A DNA stretch of 64,000 nt from Aquibacillus rhizosphaerae (lineage in GTDB: Bacteria > Bacillota > Bacilli > Bacillales > Amphibacillaceae). Below are positions 28,659-38,095 of this stretch, in pieces (position 1 is the first letter of the stretch; every line of letters starts with the position of its first letter). The DNA lies in NCBI RefSeq assembly GCF_030282825.1, contig NZ_JASTZU010000041.1:1-64000 (forward strand), in the 5' to 3' direction. Made by a program: the position numbers and the translations under genes. The notes below the pieces were generated by a model, which searched no databases, was not told where the DNA came from, and saw nothing but the letters and a program-made list of their open reading frames with translations.

Positions 28659-29321
28659 ATGGAAGAAGTAAATAAAGGCGTTTCATTGATGAAAGAAGGA
28701 AAGTTAGAAGAAGCGGCTGAATTTTTCACGAAAATAGTAGAAGAAAATCCTGAGGATCCAATCGGATATATTAATTTCGGTAATCTATTATTACATATGA
28801 ACGACTTAGAGCGAGCAGAACGCTTTTATAAAAAGGCTATAGAGCTAGATTCAAATGCTGGAACAGCGTTTTATGGTATTGGTAATCTGTATTTTGAGCA
28901 ATCAAACTATAAAGATGCGCAAGTAAATTATCAAAAAGCAATTGATCTAGGATTAGATGAAGGTGACGTATACTTTATGTTAGGAATGGCTTTCCAGCAT
29001 CAAGACCATCAAAAATTAGCATTGCCATATTTACAACGAGCGGTTGAACTTGTTCCTGAAGATGAAGCAATACTTTTCCAATATGGCCTTTCTCTAGCTC
29101 AAACAGACCAAATTGAGATTGCACAAGAAGTTTTCCAAAAGGTGCTTACGCTTGATTCTAAACATAGTGATGCTTTATACAACCTTGGTGTCACTTATTT
29201 GTTTAAAGAGCATGTAAAAGAAGCATTAGAGTATTTTAATAAAGCATTAGAAATAGAGCCCAACCACACACTAGCTTTAAATGGAAAAAAGCTAGTGGAA
29301 GAAATGAATAATGAACATTAA
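28659..29321 (+). CDS. Tetratricopeptide-repeat protein (YrrB type)
   Basis: This soluble protein of 220 residues is built of about six TPR units from end to end (for example GKLEEAAEFFTKIVEENPED, NYKDAQVNYQKAIDLG, HVKEALEYFNKALEIEPN). TPR arrays form curved protein-binding surfaces. B. subtilis yrrB occupies the same position between mnmA and recD2 and is of similar length, so this is its likely counterpart; its partner is not established. A good site, aaagaggtgc, precedes the ATG. recD2 starts 34 bases later and the two are probably co-transcribed. Confidence 0.87.
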   Translation: MEEVNKGVSLMKEGKLEEAAEFFTKIVEENPEDPIGYINFGNLLLHMNDLERAERFYKKAIELDSNAGTAFYGIGNLYFEQSNYKDAQVNYQKAIDLGLDEGDVYFMLGMAFQHQDHQKLALPYLQRAVELVPEDEAILFQYGLSLAQTDQIEIAQEVFQKVLTLDSKHSDALYNLGVTYLFKEHVKEALEYFNKALEIEPNHTLALNGKKLVEEMNNEH

Positions 29322-29354
29322 ATGTGAAAGTTAGTAAAAGGAGATTGTTTAGCG

Positions 29355-31670
29355 ATGGAAAATGTCAAAGCAATTGAAAGGAATAGCTTTATAAAAGGAG
29401 AACTGGTTCACACCATTTTTGAAAATGAAGCTGAACATTTTTCCATTGCTAAAATTAAAATATTGGATACAAATGAGGCTTTTGAGGAAAGCGAAATGGT
29501 TATTAAAGGCTACTTTACAAGACTTGATCCAAGTGAAATATATTTATTCTATGGTAGTGTTATCGAACATAAAAAGTTCGGGAAGCAATATCAAGTAGAT
29601 CACTACCAAAGGTTTGTTCCAGATACGAAAGACGGATTAGTAGCCTATCTGTCTAGTGATTTATTCTATGGAATAGGAAAGAAAACCGCTGAAAAAATTG
29701 TAGATTATTTAGGAGAAACTGCAGTATCGAAAATTTTAAATGATTCAAGTGTATTAGATAAAGTTCCAGGCTTAACGAAAGATAGAGCAGCCCAGCTCAA
29801 ACAAGGATTGAAGGAACATCAAGGGTTTGAACATGTTGTTGTTCATTTGTCCAAATATGGATTTGGTTTAAAAATGGCTCAAAAGATTTATCAAGCATAT
29901 AAACAAGATGCTATAGAGATTTTACATAAAAACCCGTATCAATACGTATTTGATATTGAAGGTTTTGGCTTTCTTCGGGCTGATGAAGTAGCAAAACAGA
30001 ATGATATTCCATTAAATCACCCGAGTAGAATACAAGCAGGGTGCATTTATGTATTGCATCATAGTTTACAAAACGGCCATGTTTTTTTACCTATAAAACA
30101 ACATATTATAGAAGTAGATCAGTTAATTAACGGTCAAATGTATGATATTTCATTCGATGATATTTCCCGAGAAATATTGGAATTAAATGAACAAAAAAAA
30201 GTAATTGTTGTTGATTCAAATGTTTATTTACCTTCATTATATTTTGCAGAAAGCGGTTTTTGTTCTCAAATAAAAAGAATTGTTGAGAAAGAGCAAGAAA
30301 CCCAGGTTTCGTCAGCTGAATTAATGAAAATTGTCGGTAGCATAGAAGAAGAGGAGTCACTTAGTTACGGAAGAGAACAATTTCAAGCGATTGAAAAAGC
30401 TCTTTCTTCTAAGTTAATGATTTTAACAGGTGGTCCTGGTACTGGAAAGACAACTGTAATAAAAGGAATAATTAAGTCCTATGGTGAAATTCATGATTTA
30501 TCCTTAGATCAAAAAGATTATGATGAGAATAAAACCTACCCCTTTGTATTGGCAGCGCCAACAGGAAGAGCAGCCAAGCGAATTAATGAGTCTACTGGTC
30601 TTCCTGCAGTTACCATTCACCGTCTATTAGGATGGAATGGACATGAATCATTTGAAAAAGATGAAAACAATCCGCTATCTGGTCAATTACTTGTTATCGA
30701 TGAATTTTCAATGGTTGACACATGGCTTGCCTACCAATTATTTAAGGCTATTCCAACAGACATGCAAGTACTAATCGTAGGCGATGAAGATCAATTACCT
30801 TCTGTTGGTCCTGGACAAGTATTGTCAGACCTTTTAACAAGTGGGCAAGTTCCATCCGTAAAGTTAGAAGAAGTCTACCGACAAAAAGAAGGTTCAAAGA
30901 TTATTCAGCTAGCCCACGAAATTAAAAAAAATCAATGTACGATGGATTCAATAGTAAAAGAAGCCGATTTTAATTTTATTGCTTGCCGTGAACAACATGT
31001 TGTCGACGTTGTCATTCAAATTGTACAAAAAGCACATGAGAAAGGTGTCGATCTTAAAGACTTACAAGTCCTTGCACCAATGTATCGGTCACATGCAGGT
31101 ATTCACAGAATAAATGAAGAAATTCAAAAAGTTGTAAACCCCAATAGTAAGCAAAAAAGAGAGATACGCACAAAAGACATGATATTTCGTACTGGGGATA
31201 AAGTAATTCAGTTAGTAAATCAGCCTGAAGATGGCGTGTTTAATGGCGATATTGGAGAAATTACTGCGATTTTTCAAGAAGATGAAAGTAGTGAACAAGT
31301 AGAGCAAGTAATCGTATTATTTGATGAAAAGGAAGTCGCTTATGAGAGAAAAGATCTGAATAACTTAATGCATGCCTATTGTACATCAATCCATAAGTCT
31401 CAAGGTAGTGAATTTCCCATCGTTGTTATACCTGTAGTACCGGGTTACAGGAGAATGTTGCGTAAAAACTTATTATATACTGCAATTACTCGTTCGAAAA
31501 AATCCTTAATTTTATGTGGTGATAAGCAAGCCTTTATCCAGGGAGTAAGGGAAGAAGACACTAATAAACGGTATTCAGCGTTATCGGACCAATTGATAAA
31601 GATGTTGAATATTTCAAAGGAATCTATTGAAACGGAAGAGGAGGAATTAAGTCCTTACGATTTTTTGTAG
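29355..31670 (+). CDS. recD2: RecD2 superfamily 1 DNA helicase
   Basis: RecD2 is a 5'-to-3' helicase that works outside RecBCD; Bacillus uses AddAB and keeps RecD2 for replication-fork and repair functions. The 771 residues comprise an N-terminal OB-type part (about 1-90), a helix-hairpin-helix region (FYGIGKKTAEKIVDYLG, about 105-120), Walker A LTGGPGTGKTT (about 358-368), Walker B LLVIDEFSMVDT (about 450), motif III VGDEDQLPSVGPG and motif VI near LLYTAITRSKKSLILCG (about 700). Length is in the usual range. Upstream is the TPR gene; a gene-poor stretch with a hairpin repeat follows. Confidence 0.94.
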   Translation: MENVKAIERNSFIKGELVHTIFENEAEHFSIAKIKILDTNEAFEESEMVIKGYFTRLDPSEIYLFYGSVIEHKKFGKQYQVDHYQRFVPDTKDGLVAYLSSDLFYGIGKKTAEKIVDYLGETAVSKILNDSSVLDKVPGLTKDRAAQLKQGLKEHQGFEHVVVHLSKYGFGLKMAQKIYQAYKQDAIEILHKNPYQYVFDIEGFGFLRADEVAKQNDIPLNHPSRIQAGCIYVLHHSLQNGHVFLPIKQHIIEVDQLINGQMYDISFDDISREILELNEQKKVIVVDSNVYLPSLYFAESGFCSQIKRIVEKEQETQVSSAELMKIVGSIEEEESLSYGREQFQAIEKALSSKLMILTGGPGTGKTTVIKGIIKSYGEIHDLSLDQKDYDENKTYPFVLAAPTGRAAKRINESTGLPAVTIHRLLGWNGHESFEKDENNPLSGQLLVIDEFSMVDTWLAYQLFKAIPTDMQVLIVGDEDQLPSVGPGQVLSDLLTSGQVPSVKLEEVYRQKEGSKIIQLAHEIKKNQCTMDSIVKEADFNFIACREQHVVDVVIQIVQKAHEKGVDLKDLQVLAPMYRSHAGIHRINEEIQKVVNPNSKQKREIRTKDMIFRTGDKVIQLVNQPEDGVFNGDIGEITAIFQEDESSEQVEQVIVLFDEKEVAYERKDLNNLMHAYCTSIHKSQGSEFPIVVIPVVPGYRRMLRKNLLYTAITRSKKSLILCGDKQAFIQGVREEDTNKRYSALSDQLIKMLNISKESIETEEEELSPYDFL

Positions 31671-31887
31671 GTAAGAACCAAATTCCTTTATTCGAATGAA
31701 TAAATATAAAACAGTATTTCTATTAGCGTAGATGTTTAAGACTATTTACTAGTTTTAAGCATCTTTTTTTACCTCTTTTCATAAACAACGCTGTTTCACA
31801 ACAGTCGAACTTGATGTAAAGTTTGCACATAGTATTCTTAATTTTTATGAACTTCTTTTGAGTCTTGAATGGTAAAACTCCGTTCCG

Positions 31888-31996
31888 GTAGAATACTCCG
31901 CTGTCCACGGGCACGGCTTCAGCTAACTCAGAAGAAGATCATTTCTGAGTGGATCTTCAGCTCGCGCTGTTCCCGTAGGAGTCTTCGTATTCTGCC
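31888..31996 (+). repeat. Hairpin repeat, copy C
   Basis: The core is very close to 22153-22253 (gggcacggcttcagctaac, aagaagatca, tggatcttcagctcg and cgctgttcccg are shared or nearly so) and has the same inner cagaa/ttctg and agct pairs. The outer stem differs: ggtagaatac/gtattctgcc in place of gggcagtcg/cgactgccc. Different sequences that preserve the outer pairing suggest that the fold is what is kept. It lies between recD2 and the zinc-ribbon gene. Confidence 0.82.
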
Positions 31997-32352
31997 TCCA
32001 CTAATTGTGATAATAAATTTTACATTCTTGATTTAAATGTTCTTATAGTTTTTTCTTTAAATCTAGATCATTAACCTTCATGAAAGGTATGATTGAATTC
32101 TATAAACAACCCTATACTAACGTAGTGTATTTCCGAAGTGATGGACAAACTAATATTCTAACGAACTATGCAGGATATCAACATAGCAGTTAGTGCAGTC
32201 TTTATATTTTATCTGTCATTAGCAACAAACTATCAGAAAAAAGCCTTTTTGTTAAATATAGGTATTTATGCAACAAATATGTATAAAGTCAAGATTATAT
32301 GGGGATAATTGTTACTAAACTTACATGAGACGTCAAGGAGTTGCTTTGAATT
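31997..32352 (+). repeat. Gene-poor spacer with a third caacatag repeat block
   Basis: I see no gene here. The block atcaacatagcagttagtgc, continuing to about 32250, matches 2005-2075 in the same orientation and 22111-22135 in the opposite one; after it, tctgtcat...aaactatcagaaaa parallels the bases following copy A. The stretch 31997-32170 has no match that I noticed. Confidence 0.6.
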
Positions 32353-32541
32353 ATGCATTGTCCAAATTGTAAAGGAAATAATATTGGTAAAATTGGTAAC
32401 CAACAGTTTTATTGTTGGAATTGTTTCATTGAGCTATCACTAATAGATGGGGTTTTAGATCTACATCAAGTAGAATCTGATGGATCATTAAGCTCTTTAA
32501 ATGATCTATTTTCAGAAGATGAGAGACGCCTTCAACTTTAA
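32353..32541 (+). CDS. Small zinc-ribbon protein
   Basis: This protein of 62 residues has two CxxC knuckles (CPNCKGNN and CWNCFIEL), a likely zinc ribbon in its first 25 residues, and an acidic C-terminal tail. B. subtilis has small unassigned genes between yrrC/recD2 and yrrI and this may match one of them, but I cannot name which. ATG is preceded by aaggag with a spacing of 12, a little long. A strong terminator follows. The function is unknown. Confidence 0.72.
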   Translation: MHCPNCKGNNIGKIGNQQFYCWNCFIELSLIDGVLDLHQVESDGSLSSLNDLFSEDERRLQL

Positions 32542-32601
32542 GTAGTTTGAAAGAGATACCCTAAACCTACTATCGTTCCTTTTGTTTTTTAGCAAGAGGG
32601 T

Positions 32602-32642
32602 AACCCTTGTCAAGGAATTTATTGACAAGGGTTCTATTTTCT
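32602..32642 (+). terminator. Terminator after the zinc-ribbon gene
   Basis: A perfect 12-bp stem aacccttgtcaa/ttgacaagggtt (32602-32613 and 32621-32632) is followed by ctattttctt. Confidence 0.9.
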
Positions 32643-32742
32643 TAGTAGTTGGACGTTAGTAAGTTATGGTTTAGACTGAAAAAATAAAAGTACACCTAAA
32701 ACATAGAATCTCTAAAAAATATGAAAGAGGAACTTTACATAA

Positions 32743-33810
32743 ATGTTTAATAAAAATAAAAGAACACGTATTTTATATTGGATTTTAGTAGGTATATTAT
32801 CACTTTTATTTATCTATTTATTAACTATTCTATTTCCATTTTATCGCTCATTGTTTTCCATAATAATAAAAGTATCTAGTCCATTTATTATTGCTGCTTT
32901 AATTGCCTATTTACTTCATCCATTAATTGAAAAGTTACATACTTATAATTTCCCACGTTGGTTTGCAATTATTGGCATTTATTTATTGTTCTTTGGAGGA
33001 TTAGGATATGTATTATATAAGGCTTATCCAGTTTTGCTTCATCAATTAAAGGATTTAAACGAGAATTTGCCACATTTTATGAATATGTACCGTCAAACGA
33101 TATATGGATTCTATGAAAGTACATCATTTTTACCTGAAACTATTCATGACAAAATGGATGAGTTTTTTGTGGATATAGAAATGAAGATTGGTAATATATT
33201 AACCAATAGTGTTAAACAAGTGACAAAAATTATGGATGTTATTATCATCATAGCTGTTATACCCGTTCTTGTTTTTTATATGTTGAAGGATTTTCGTTTA
33301 ATTAAAACATCTATTTTGAAACTTACCCCTAATAAGTACCGAGAAAACGGAAAACAATTGTTCATTAAAATTGACAAAAGTCTAGGAGATTATATTAGAG
33401 GACAGTTACTTGTATGTTTTTTTGTTAGTTTAACAACTTACGGCATTTTGTGGTTTATTGATATGAAGTACCCTTTATTATTAGCAATAATTATGGGGAT
33501 AACAAATATTATTCCATACTTTGGTCCAATTTTAGGCTCGGTTCCTGCTGTAATTATTGCATTCACAATTTCGATTGATATGGTTATTTATGTCATTATT
33601 GCTGTCTTTATTGTCCAAATAATAGAAGGGAATTTATTATCGCCATTTATTGTTGGTAAAAGTATTAACATACATCCGATTTTAATTATATTGGCATTGA
33701 TTGTAGGAGGAGAATTCGGAGGAATAATCGGTATGATTATTGCGGTTCCGATTTTGTCTATACTAAAAGTTGTGATTATCCATACGAAGGCTTTTAGAGC
33801 TGAACGTTGA
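32743..33810 (+). CDS. AI-2E-family (YrrI-type) membrane permease
   Basis: This protein of 355 residues has about eight membrane helices, with the AI-2E transporter layout: two N-terminal helix pairs, a soluble loop (about 95-150), and a C-terminal block with GDYIRGQLLVCFFVSLTTYG, NIIPYFGPILGSVPAVIIA, and EGNLLSPFIVGKSINIHPILIILALIVGGEFGGIIGMIIAVPI. The family includes autoinducer-2 exporters and Na+/H+ antiporters; the substrate here is unknown. yrrI sits directly upstream of alaS in B. subtilis. Its stop codon overlaps the -35 box of the alaS promoter. Start ATG follows gaaagaggaa. Confidence 0.88.
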   Translation: MFNKNKRTRILYWILVGILSLLFIYLLTILFPFYRSLFSIIIKVSSPFIIAALIAYLLHPLIEKLHTYNFPRWFAIIGIYLLFFGGLGYVLYKAYPVLLHQLKDLNENLPHFMNMYRQTIYGFYESTSFLPETIHDKMDEFFVDIEMKIGNILTNSVKQVTKIMDVIIIIAVIPVLVFYMLKDFRLIKTSILKLTPNKYRENGKQLFIKIDKSLGDYIRGQLLVCFFVSLTTYGILWFIDMKYPLLLAIIMGITNIIPYFGPILGSVPAVIIAFTISIDMVIYVIIAVFIVQIIEGNLLSPFIVGKSINIHPILIILALIVGGEFGGIIGMIIAVPILSILKVVIIHTKAFRAER

Positions 33811-33835
33811 CATATGGACAAATCTTTTTTATAAT
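33807..33835 (+). promoter_or_regulatory. Consensus sigma-A promoter for the alaS leader
   Basis: TTGACA (33807-33812) and TATAAT (33830-33835) are both perfect, with 17 bases between them. The -35 box includes the stop codon of the upstream permease gene. Transcription would start near 33842. Confidence 0.85.
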
Positions 33836-33841
33836 ATCTGA

Positions 33842-34105
33842 GCATAGAAAGATACATAAACTAATTCGTCGAAGAACATGAGTACATAGCAGACCATTTA
33901 AAGAGAAGAATTTCCAACGGCTGAAAGAAATTCTAAATGAAGGGTTATGGAAGCTAGTTCTGAGTGCTGTTAAATTCCGCCGGTCACGCACCGTTATAGC
34001 GTCTAAGGTGATGGATAGTATAAAAACTTATCCATAATCAGGGTGGTACCGCGAATAAACTCTCGTCCCTGCTGTATAAGCAGAGATGAGGGTTTTTTAT
34101 ATTAT
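33842..34105 (+). promoter_or_regulatory. T-box leader of alaS
   Basis: The conserved T-box agggtggtaccgcg is at 34040-34053 and the following aactctcgtccctgct...agcagagatgagggtt with a T-run (34057-34105) forms the terminator. In stem I, gaatttc/gaaattc encloses the aacggctgaaaga AG-box-like bases. The likely specifier is GCT at 33966-33968 in tgagtgctgtt, an alanine codon matching the alaS gene downstream. Binding of uncharged tRNA-Ala would prevent termination. Confidence 0.9.
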
Positions 34106-34213
34106 CAAAATTTACAGGATTATCTGTAGACGGGATTCTTTTTCTCACCAAAGCACTAGTTTTGATGTTAGTAACATGAAAAAGCGAAAGAATAATATTA
34201 GGAGGCCAGTAAT

Positions 34214-36844
34214 ATGAAACGATTGACTTCAGCAGAAGTTCGACAGATGTATTTAGACTTTTTTAAAGAAAAAGGGCACAGAATAGAACCAAGTGCATCA
34301 TTAGTTCCAAAAGAAGATCCAACTTTATTATGGATTAATAGTGGAGTAGCCACACTTAAGAAGTATTTTGACGGACGTGTAATTCCTGATAATCCTAGGA
34401 TAGTTAATGCTCAAAAGTCCATACGAACGAATGATATTGAAAACGTTGGATATACTGCCCGGCACCATACTTTTTTTGAAATGTTAGGCAACTTTTCCAT
34501 TGGTGATTATTTTAAAGAAGAAGCGATTGTATGGGCTTGGGAGTTTTTGACGAGTGATAAGTGGATTGGATTTGAAAAGGAGAAACTAGCTGTAACCGTG
34601 CATCCAGAAGATGAAGAAGCTTTTGAGCTATGGCGCGATAAAATCGGTTTGCCAGAGGAAAGAATTATTAGGCTTGAGGAGAACTTTTGGGATATTGGAG
34701 AAGGACCAAGTGGACCGAACACAGAAATATTTTATGACCGTGGTGAAAAATATGGTAATGATATAAATGATTCAGAGTTGTATCCAGGTGGAGAGAATGA
34801 ACGATACTTAGAAATTTGGAATCTTGTATTTTCACAGTTTAATCATAATCCAGATGATACGTATTCACCATTACCAAAGAAGAACATTGATACTGGAATG
34901 GGACTTGAGAGGATGGTCTGCGTAATCCAGGATACCCCTACAAATTTTGAAACAGATTTATTTTTACCAATTATAAAAAAGACAGAAGAAATGGCAAATG
35001 TGAAGTATGGAAGTGAATATGATGTTGCTTTTAAAGTAATTGCTGATCATATTAGGACTGTTGCGTTTGCAATTAGTGACGGTGCATTACCTTCCAATGA
35101 AGGACGTGGCTATGTATTAAGAAGATTATTAAGAAGAGCTGTACGATATGCGAAACAAATTGGTATCAACAAACCCTTTATGTATCGATTAGTTCCTACT
35201 ACTGGCGAAATTATGAAGGAGTTTTATCCTGAGGTAAGCAGTAAATTAGAATTTATCCAGAACGTAATTAAGACAGAAGAAGAACGTTTTCATGAGACGT
35301 TACATGATGGTTTAGCTATATTATCGGAAATAATTGAAAAAGAAAAGCAAAAAGGGAGTAATCTATTTCCTGGTAGTGAGATTTTTAGATTGTATGACAC
35401 CTATGGTTTTCCAAAAGAATTAACAGAAGAATATATACAAGAAGCTGGATTTACAATGGATGAAGAGGGCTTTGAGAAGGAAATGGAGGAGCAACGAAGT
35501 CGTGCTCGTCAAGCACGTCAAAAAGTAGATTCGATGCAAATCCAGGACGGGGTGTTGAGTGAAGTAACTGTTGATAGTGTGTTTATAGGTTACGATAGAT
35601 TAGACTCAAAAACTGTTATTAATGAGATGATTAAAGGTAAATCATTTTCTGATTCAGCTTCTGCAGAGGAGGAGGTCTACTTAATTTTGGAGGAAACTCC
35701 TTTCTATGCGGAAAGTGGTGGGCAAATTGCAGATGCTGGTTGGATTTATACGGACAATGCAACTGCTCAAGTAATAGATGTACAAAAAGCTCCTAAGGGA
35801 CAAAACTTACATCGAGTTATGGTAACCGAAGGAACATTAAGAAAAGGGGATAGTGTCCGCGCAGTAGTTGACGAAACATCACGATCCTTTATTATAAAAA
35901 ATCATACAGCTACTCATTTGTTACATCAAGCACTAAAAGATGTATTAGGTGATCATGTTAATCAAGCAGGTTCATTAGTAGCTACAGATCGATTAAGGTT
36001 TGATTTCTCGCACTTTGGTTCGATTACTGAGAGAGAACTAGAGCAAATTGAATCGATTGTTAATGAAAAAATATGGTCGACGATTCCTGTCTCTGTAAAT
36101 AATCATAACTTGGAAGAAGCTAAACAAATGGGTGCAATGGCATTGTTTGGTGAGAAATATGGTGATATTGTAAGAGTTGTAAAGGTTGGAGATTATAGTA
36201 TTGAACTATGTGGTGGGTGTCATGTGTTTAATACAGCAGAGATTGGTTTATTTAAGATCACTTCTGAATCAGGTATTGGTGCTGGCACACGTAGAATTGA
36301 AGCTACAACTGGTAAAGGGGCATATAAGTATTTAACGTCGAAACAACAAGTGTTAAGAGAAGCGGCTACCATTTTAAAAGTAGGTGAAGACAAAGTACCT
36401 AGCAGAATACATGGACTATTTGATGAGCTAAAAGAAGTTCAAAAGGAAAAAGAATCACTAAGTGCTAGAATATCAAATTTAGAAGCAGCTTCTATTTTAG
36501 ATCATGTACAAAGTATAAATGGTGTCAACTTGCTTTCCAGACAAGTAGATGTACAGGATATGAATCAGTTGCGAAAAATGGTAGATGAATTAAAGCAAAA
36601 ACTAGGTTCAGGTATAATTTTGCTTGGCTCAGTTAACAATGGCAAAGTACAACTTGCTGCAGGTGTATCGAAAGATTTAATTGAAAAAGGATACCATGCG
36701 GGCAACTTAATAAAAGAGACAGCACAACGTTGTGGTGGAGGCGGCGGTGGCCGACCTGATATGGCCCAAGCAGGTGGTAAAGATCCAGAGCAATTAGAGG
36801 ATGCATTAAAGTATGCAGAAACTTACGTATTTGGAGATTCTTAA
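34214..36844 (+). CDS. alaS: Alanyl-tRNA synthetase
   Basis: This class II synthetase charges tRNA-Ala and edits serine and glycine errors. The 876 residues contain the aminoacylation core ([19 protein letters not shown]-like start, motif 2 at [20 protein letters not shown], motif 3 at DTGMGLERM), a tRNA-recognition part (about 250-460) and the editing domain with zinc-type residues HTATHLLH (about 567) and CGGCHVF (about 668). The C-Ala domain ends with the glycine-rich [16 protein letters not shown] (about 842). It has its own consensus promoter and T-box. The next operon starts about 100 bases downstream. Confidence 0.97.
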   Translation: MKRLTSAEVRQMYLDFFKEKGHRIEPSASLVPKEDPTLLWINSGVATLKKYFDGRVIPDNPRIVNAQKSIRTNDIENVGYTARHHTFFEMLGNFSIGDYFKEEAIVWAWEFLTSDKWIGFEKEKLAVTVHPEDEEAFELWRDKIGLPEERIIRLEENFWDIGEGPSGPNTEIFYDRGEKYGNDINDSELYPGGENERYLEIWNLVFSQFNHNPDDTYSPLPKKNIDTGMGLERMVCVIQDTPTNFETDLFLPIIKKTEEMANVKYGSEYDVAFKVIADHIRTVAFAISDGALPSNEGRGYVLRRLLRRAVRYAKQIGINKPFMYRLVPTTGEIMKEFYPEVSSKLEFIQNVIKTEEERFHETLHDGLAILSEIIEKEKQKGSNLFPGSEIFRLYDTYGFPKELTEEYIQEAGFTMDEEGFEKEMEEQRSRARQARQKVDSMQIQDGVLSEVTVDSVFIGYDRLDSKTVINEMIKGKSFSDSASAEEEVYLILEETPFYAESGGQIADAGWIYTDNATAQVIDVQKAPKGQNLHRVMVTEGTLRKGDSVRAVVDETSRSFIIKNHTATHLLHQALKDVLGDHVNQAGSLVATDRLRFDFSHFGSITERELEQIESIVNEKIWSTIPVSVNNHNLEEAKQMGAMALFGEKYGDIVRVVKVGDYSIELCGGCHVFNTAEIGLFKITSESGIGAGTRRIEATTGKGAYKYLTSKQQVLREAATILKVGEDKVPSRIHGLFDELKEVQKEKESLSARISNLEAASILDHVQSINGVNLLSRQVDVQDMNQLRKMVDELKQKLGSGIILLGSVNNGKVQLAAGVSKDLIEKGYHAGNLIKETAQRCGGGGGGRPDMAQAGGKDPEQLEDALKYAETYVFGDS

Positions 36845-36874
36845 TTGTCATTTTGATTCAGGAAACGATATAAT
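36845..36874 (+). promoter_or_regulatory. Sigma-A-type promoter for yrzL-ruvX-yrzB
   Basis: TTGTCA (36845-36850) and TATAAT (36869-36874) are spaced by 18 bases directly after alaS. Confidence 0.6.
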
Positions 36875-36941
36875 AGAGTAAGAAGAAATAGTAGGTTTTG
36901 CCAAATGGTGATTCGGTAATTTAAAAAAGTGGGGTGTTTCC

Positions 36942-37208
36942 ATGGGATCGATGGATAAAACGATGAAATTTAATTTTTCAGACGAACCCTTTGATGAGAA
37001 CGTCAAAGAAGTATTGTTAACAGTACATGAAGCACTAAGAGAAAAAGGATATAATCCAATTAATCAAATTGTTGGTTACTTATTATCAGGTGATCCTGCA
37101 TATATTCCACGTCATAAAGATGCAAGGAATCTTATGAGAAGGATTGAAAGAGATGAGCTAATCGAAGTATTAGTTAAATTTTATTTAGATCAGAATAAAG
37201 AGGCTTAA
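36942..37208 (+). CDS. yrzL: IreB/YrzL-family (DUF965) regulatory protein
   Basis: A small soluble protein of 88 residues, starting [12 protein letters not shown], with [45 protein letters not shown], the hallmark of the IreB family. In Enterococcus faecalis IreB is phosphorylated by the kinase IreK and controls cephalosporin resistance. B. subtilis YrzL lies in the same alaS-yrzL-ruvX-yrzB order. ruvX starts two bases after its stop codon. The start used here follows tggggtg; a second ATG at 36951 is possible. Confidence 0.9.
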   Translation: MGSMDKTMKFNFSDEPFDENVKEVLLTVHEALREKGYNPINQIVGYLLSGDPAYIPRHKDARNLMRRIERDELIEVLVKFYLDQNKEA

Positions 37209-37209
37209 T

Positions 37210-37626
37210 ATGAAAAAAATAGGATTGGATGTTGGCTCCAAAACAATCGGTGTTGCTGTTAGTGATTCCCTCGGCTGGACTGCTCAAGGGTTGACCACGA
37301 TAAAATGGGATGAAAAGAAAATCGATAGTGCACATGATGAGTTAGAAAAAATTATAAAAGAGTATGACATTCAAGAGGCTGTTGTAGGTTTGCCCAAGAA
37401 CATGAATGGTACAATTGGAGAACGTGGTGAAGCATCACAACGTTTTGCGGATTATTTGCGTGAAGTGTTCAACTTAAAAGCGGTTCTATGGGATGAAAGA
37501 TTAACTACAATGGCCGCAGAAAGAGTTTTGATAGAAGCTGATATGAGTAGAAAGAAAAGAAAAAAGGTTATTGATAAAATGGCTGCAGTTATGATTTTAC
37601 AAGGATATCTTGATGCTAATCAATAG
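37210..37626 (+). CDS. ruvX: RuvX/YqgF-family RNase H-like nuclease
   Basis: A protein of 138 residues with the RNase H/RuvC-like fold: [16 protein letters not shown] (about 4-19), [15 protein letters not shown] (about 58-72) and [27 protein letters not shown] (about 96-122). Acidic residues D7, E98 and a C-terminal D ([14 protein letters not shown]) are in place. YqgF proteins are linked to pre-16S rRNA 5' processing and to RNA surveillance, and were first proposed as Holliday-junction resolvases. It is in one operon with yrzL and yrzB. Start ATG overlaps the ribosome-binding context in the end of yrzL. Confidence 0.93.
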   Translation: MKKIGLDVGSKTIGVAVSDSLGWTAQGLTTIKWDEKKIDSAHDELEKIIKEYDIQEAVVGLPKNMNGTIGERGEASQRFADYLREVFNLKAVLWDERLTTMAAERVLIEADMSRKKRKKVIDKMAAVMILQGYLDANQ

Positions 37627-37640
37627 TTGGAGGTGAAGAT

Positions 37641-37922
37641 GTGGCATTAGAAGAAAAAGAAAGAATTATTATCCCTGATGAAAATGGTGAAGAACATCTA
37701 TTTGAGGTTTTATTTACATTTGATGTAGATCAGACAGGTCAAACTTATATTGCTGTTGTTCCAGTTGAGCAAAAAGACGACGAAGAAGTTGAGGTTTTTG
37801 CGTTCCGTTATGAGGATCAGGCAAATGAAGATGATTTATCACTATTCCAAATTGAGTCTGATGAGGAATGGGAAATGGTTGAAGAAATGTTAAATACATT
37901 AGCAGATGAAGAAGATAATTAA
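37641..37922 (+). CDS. yrzB: DUF1292 acidic protein YrzB
   Basis: A strongly acidic soluble protein of 93 residues that begins at GTG after ggaggtgaag. It contains IIIPDENGEEHLFEVLFTFDV and ends in the acidic stretch EEWEMVEEMLNTLADEEDN, matching the DUF1292 family that follows ruvX in most Firmicutes. No function is established. It is the last gene of its operon, closed by a strong terminator immediately after the stop codon. Confidence 0.92.
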   Translation: MALEEKERIIIPDENGEEHLFEVLFTFDVDQTGQTYIAVVPVEQKDDEEVEVFAFRYEDQANEDDLSLFQIESDEEWEMVEEMLNTLADEEDN

Positions 37923-37926
37923 AAAT

Positions 37927-37968
37927 CAAAAAAAAAATCAATCCTTTTTAAAAGGATTGATTTTTTTT
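37927..37968 (+). terminator. Terminator after yrzB
   Basis: The stem aatcaatcctttt/aaaaggattgatt, flanked by runs of A and T, is perfect. The T-run is eight bases. Confidence 0.95.
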
Positions 37969-38095
37969 GCGTGAAATTAATAAATTTGTATAATCTATAA
38001 CATATAAAAATTAAAAATATTTATTAAAATGATAAAAAAATAGAAATCATGCCGAACTTTGTAGTATAATATATCGGATGAAAGGGGGATACTGT

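Noticed and set aside
31723-31914. 63-residue minus-strand open frame
   Set aside because: It runs into the hairpin repeat, has no convincing ribosome-binding site and no family resemblance.
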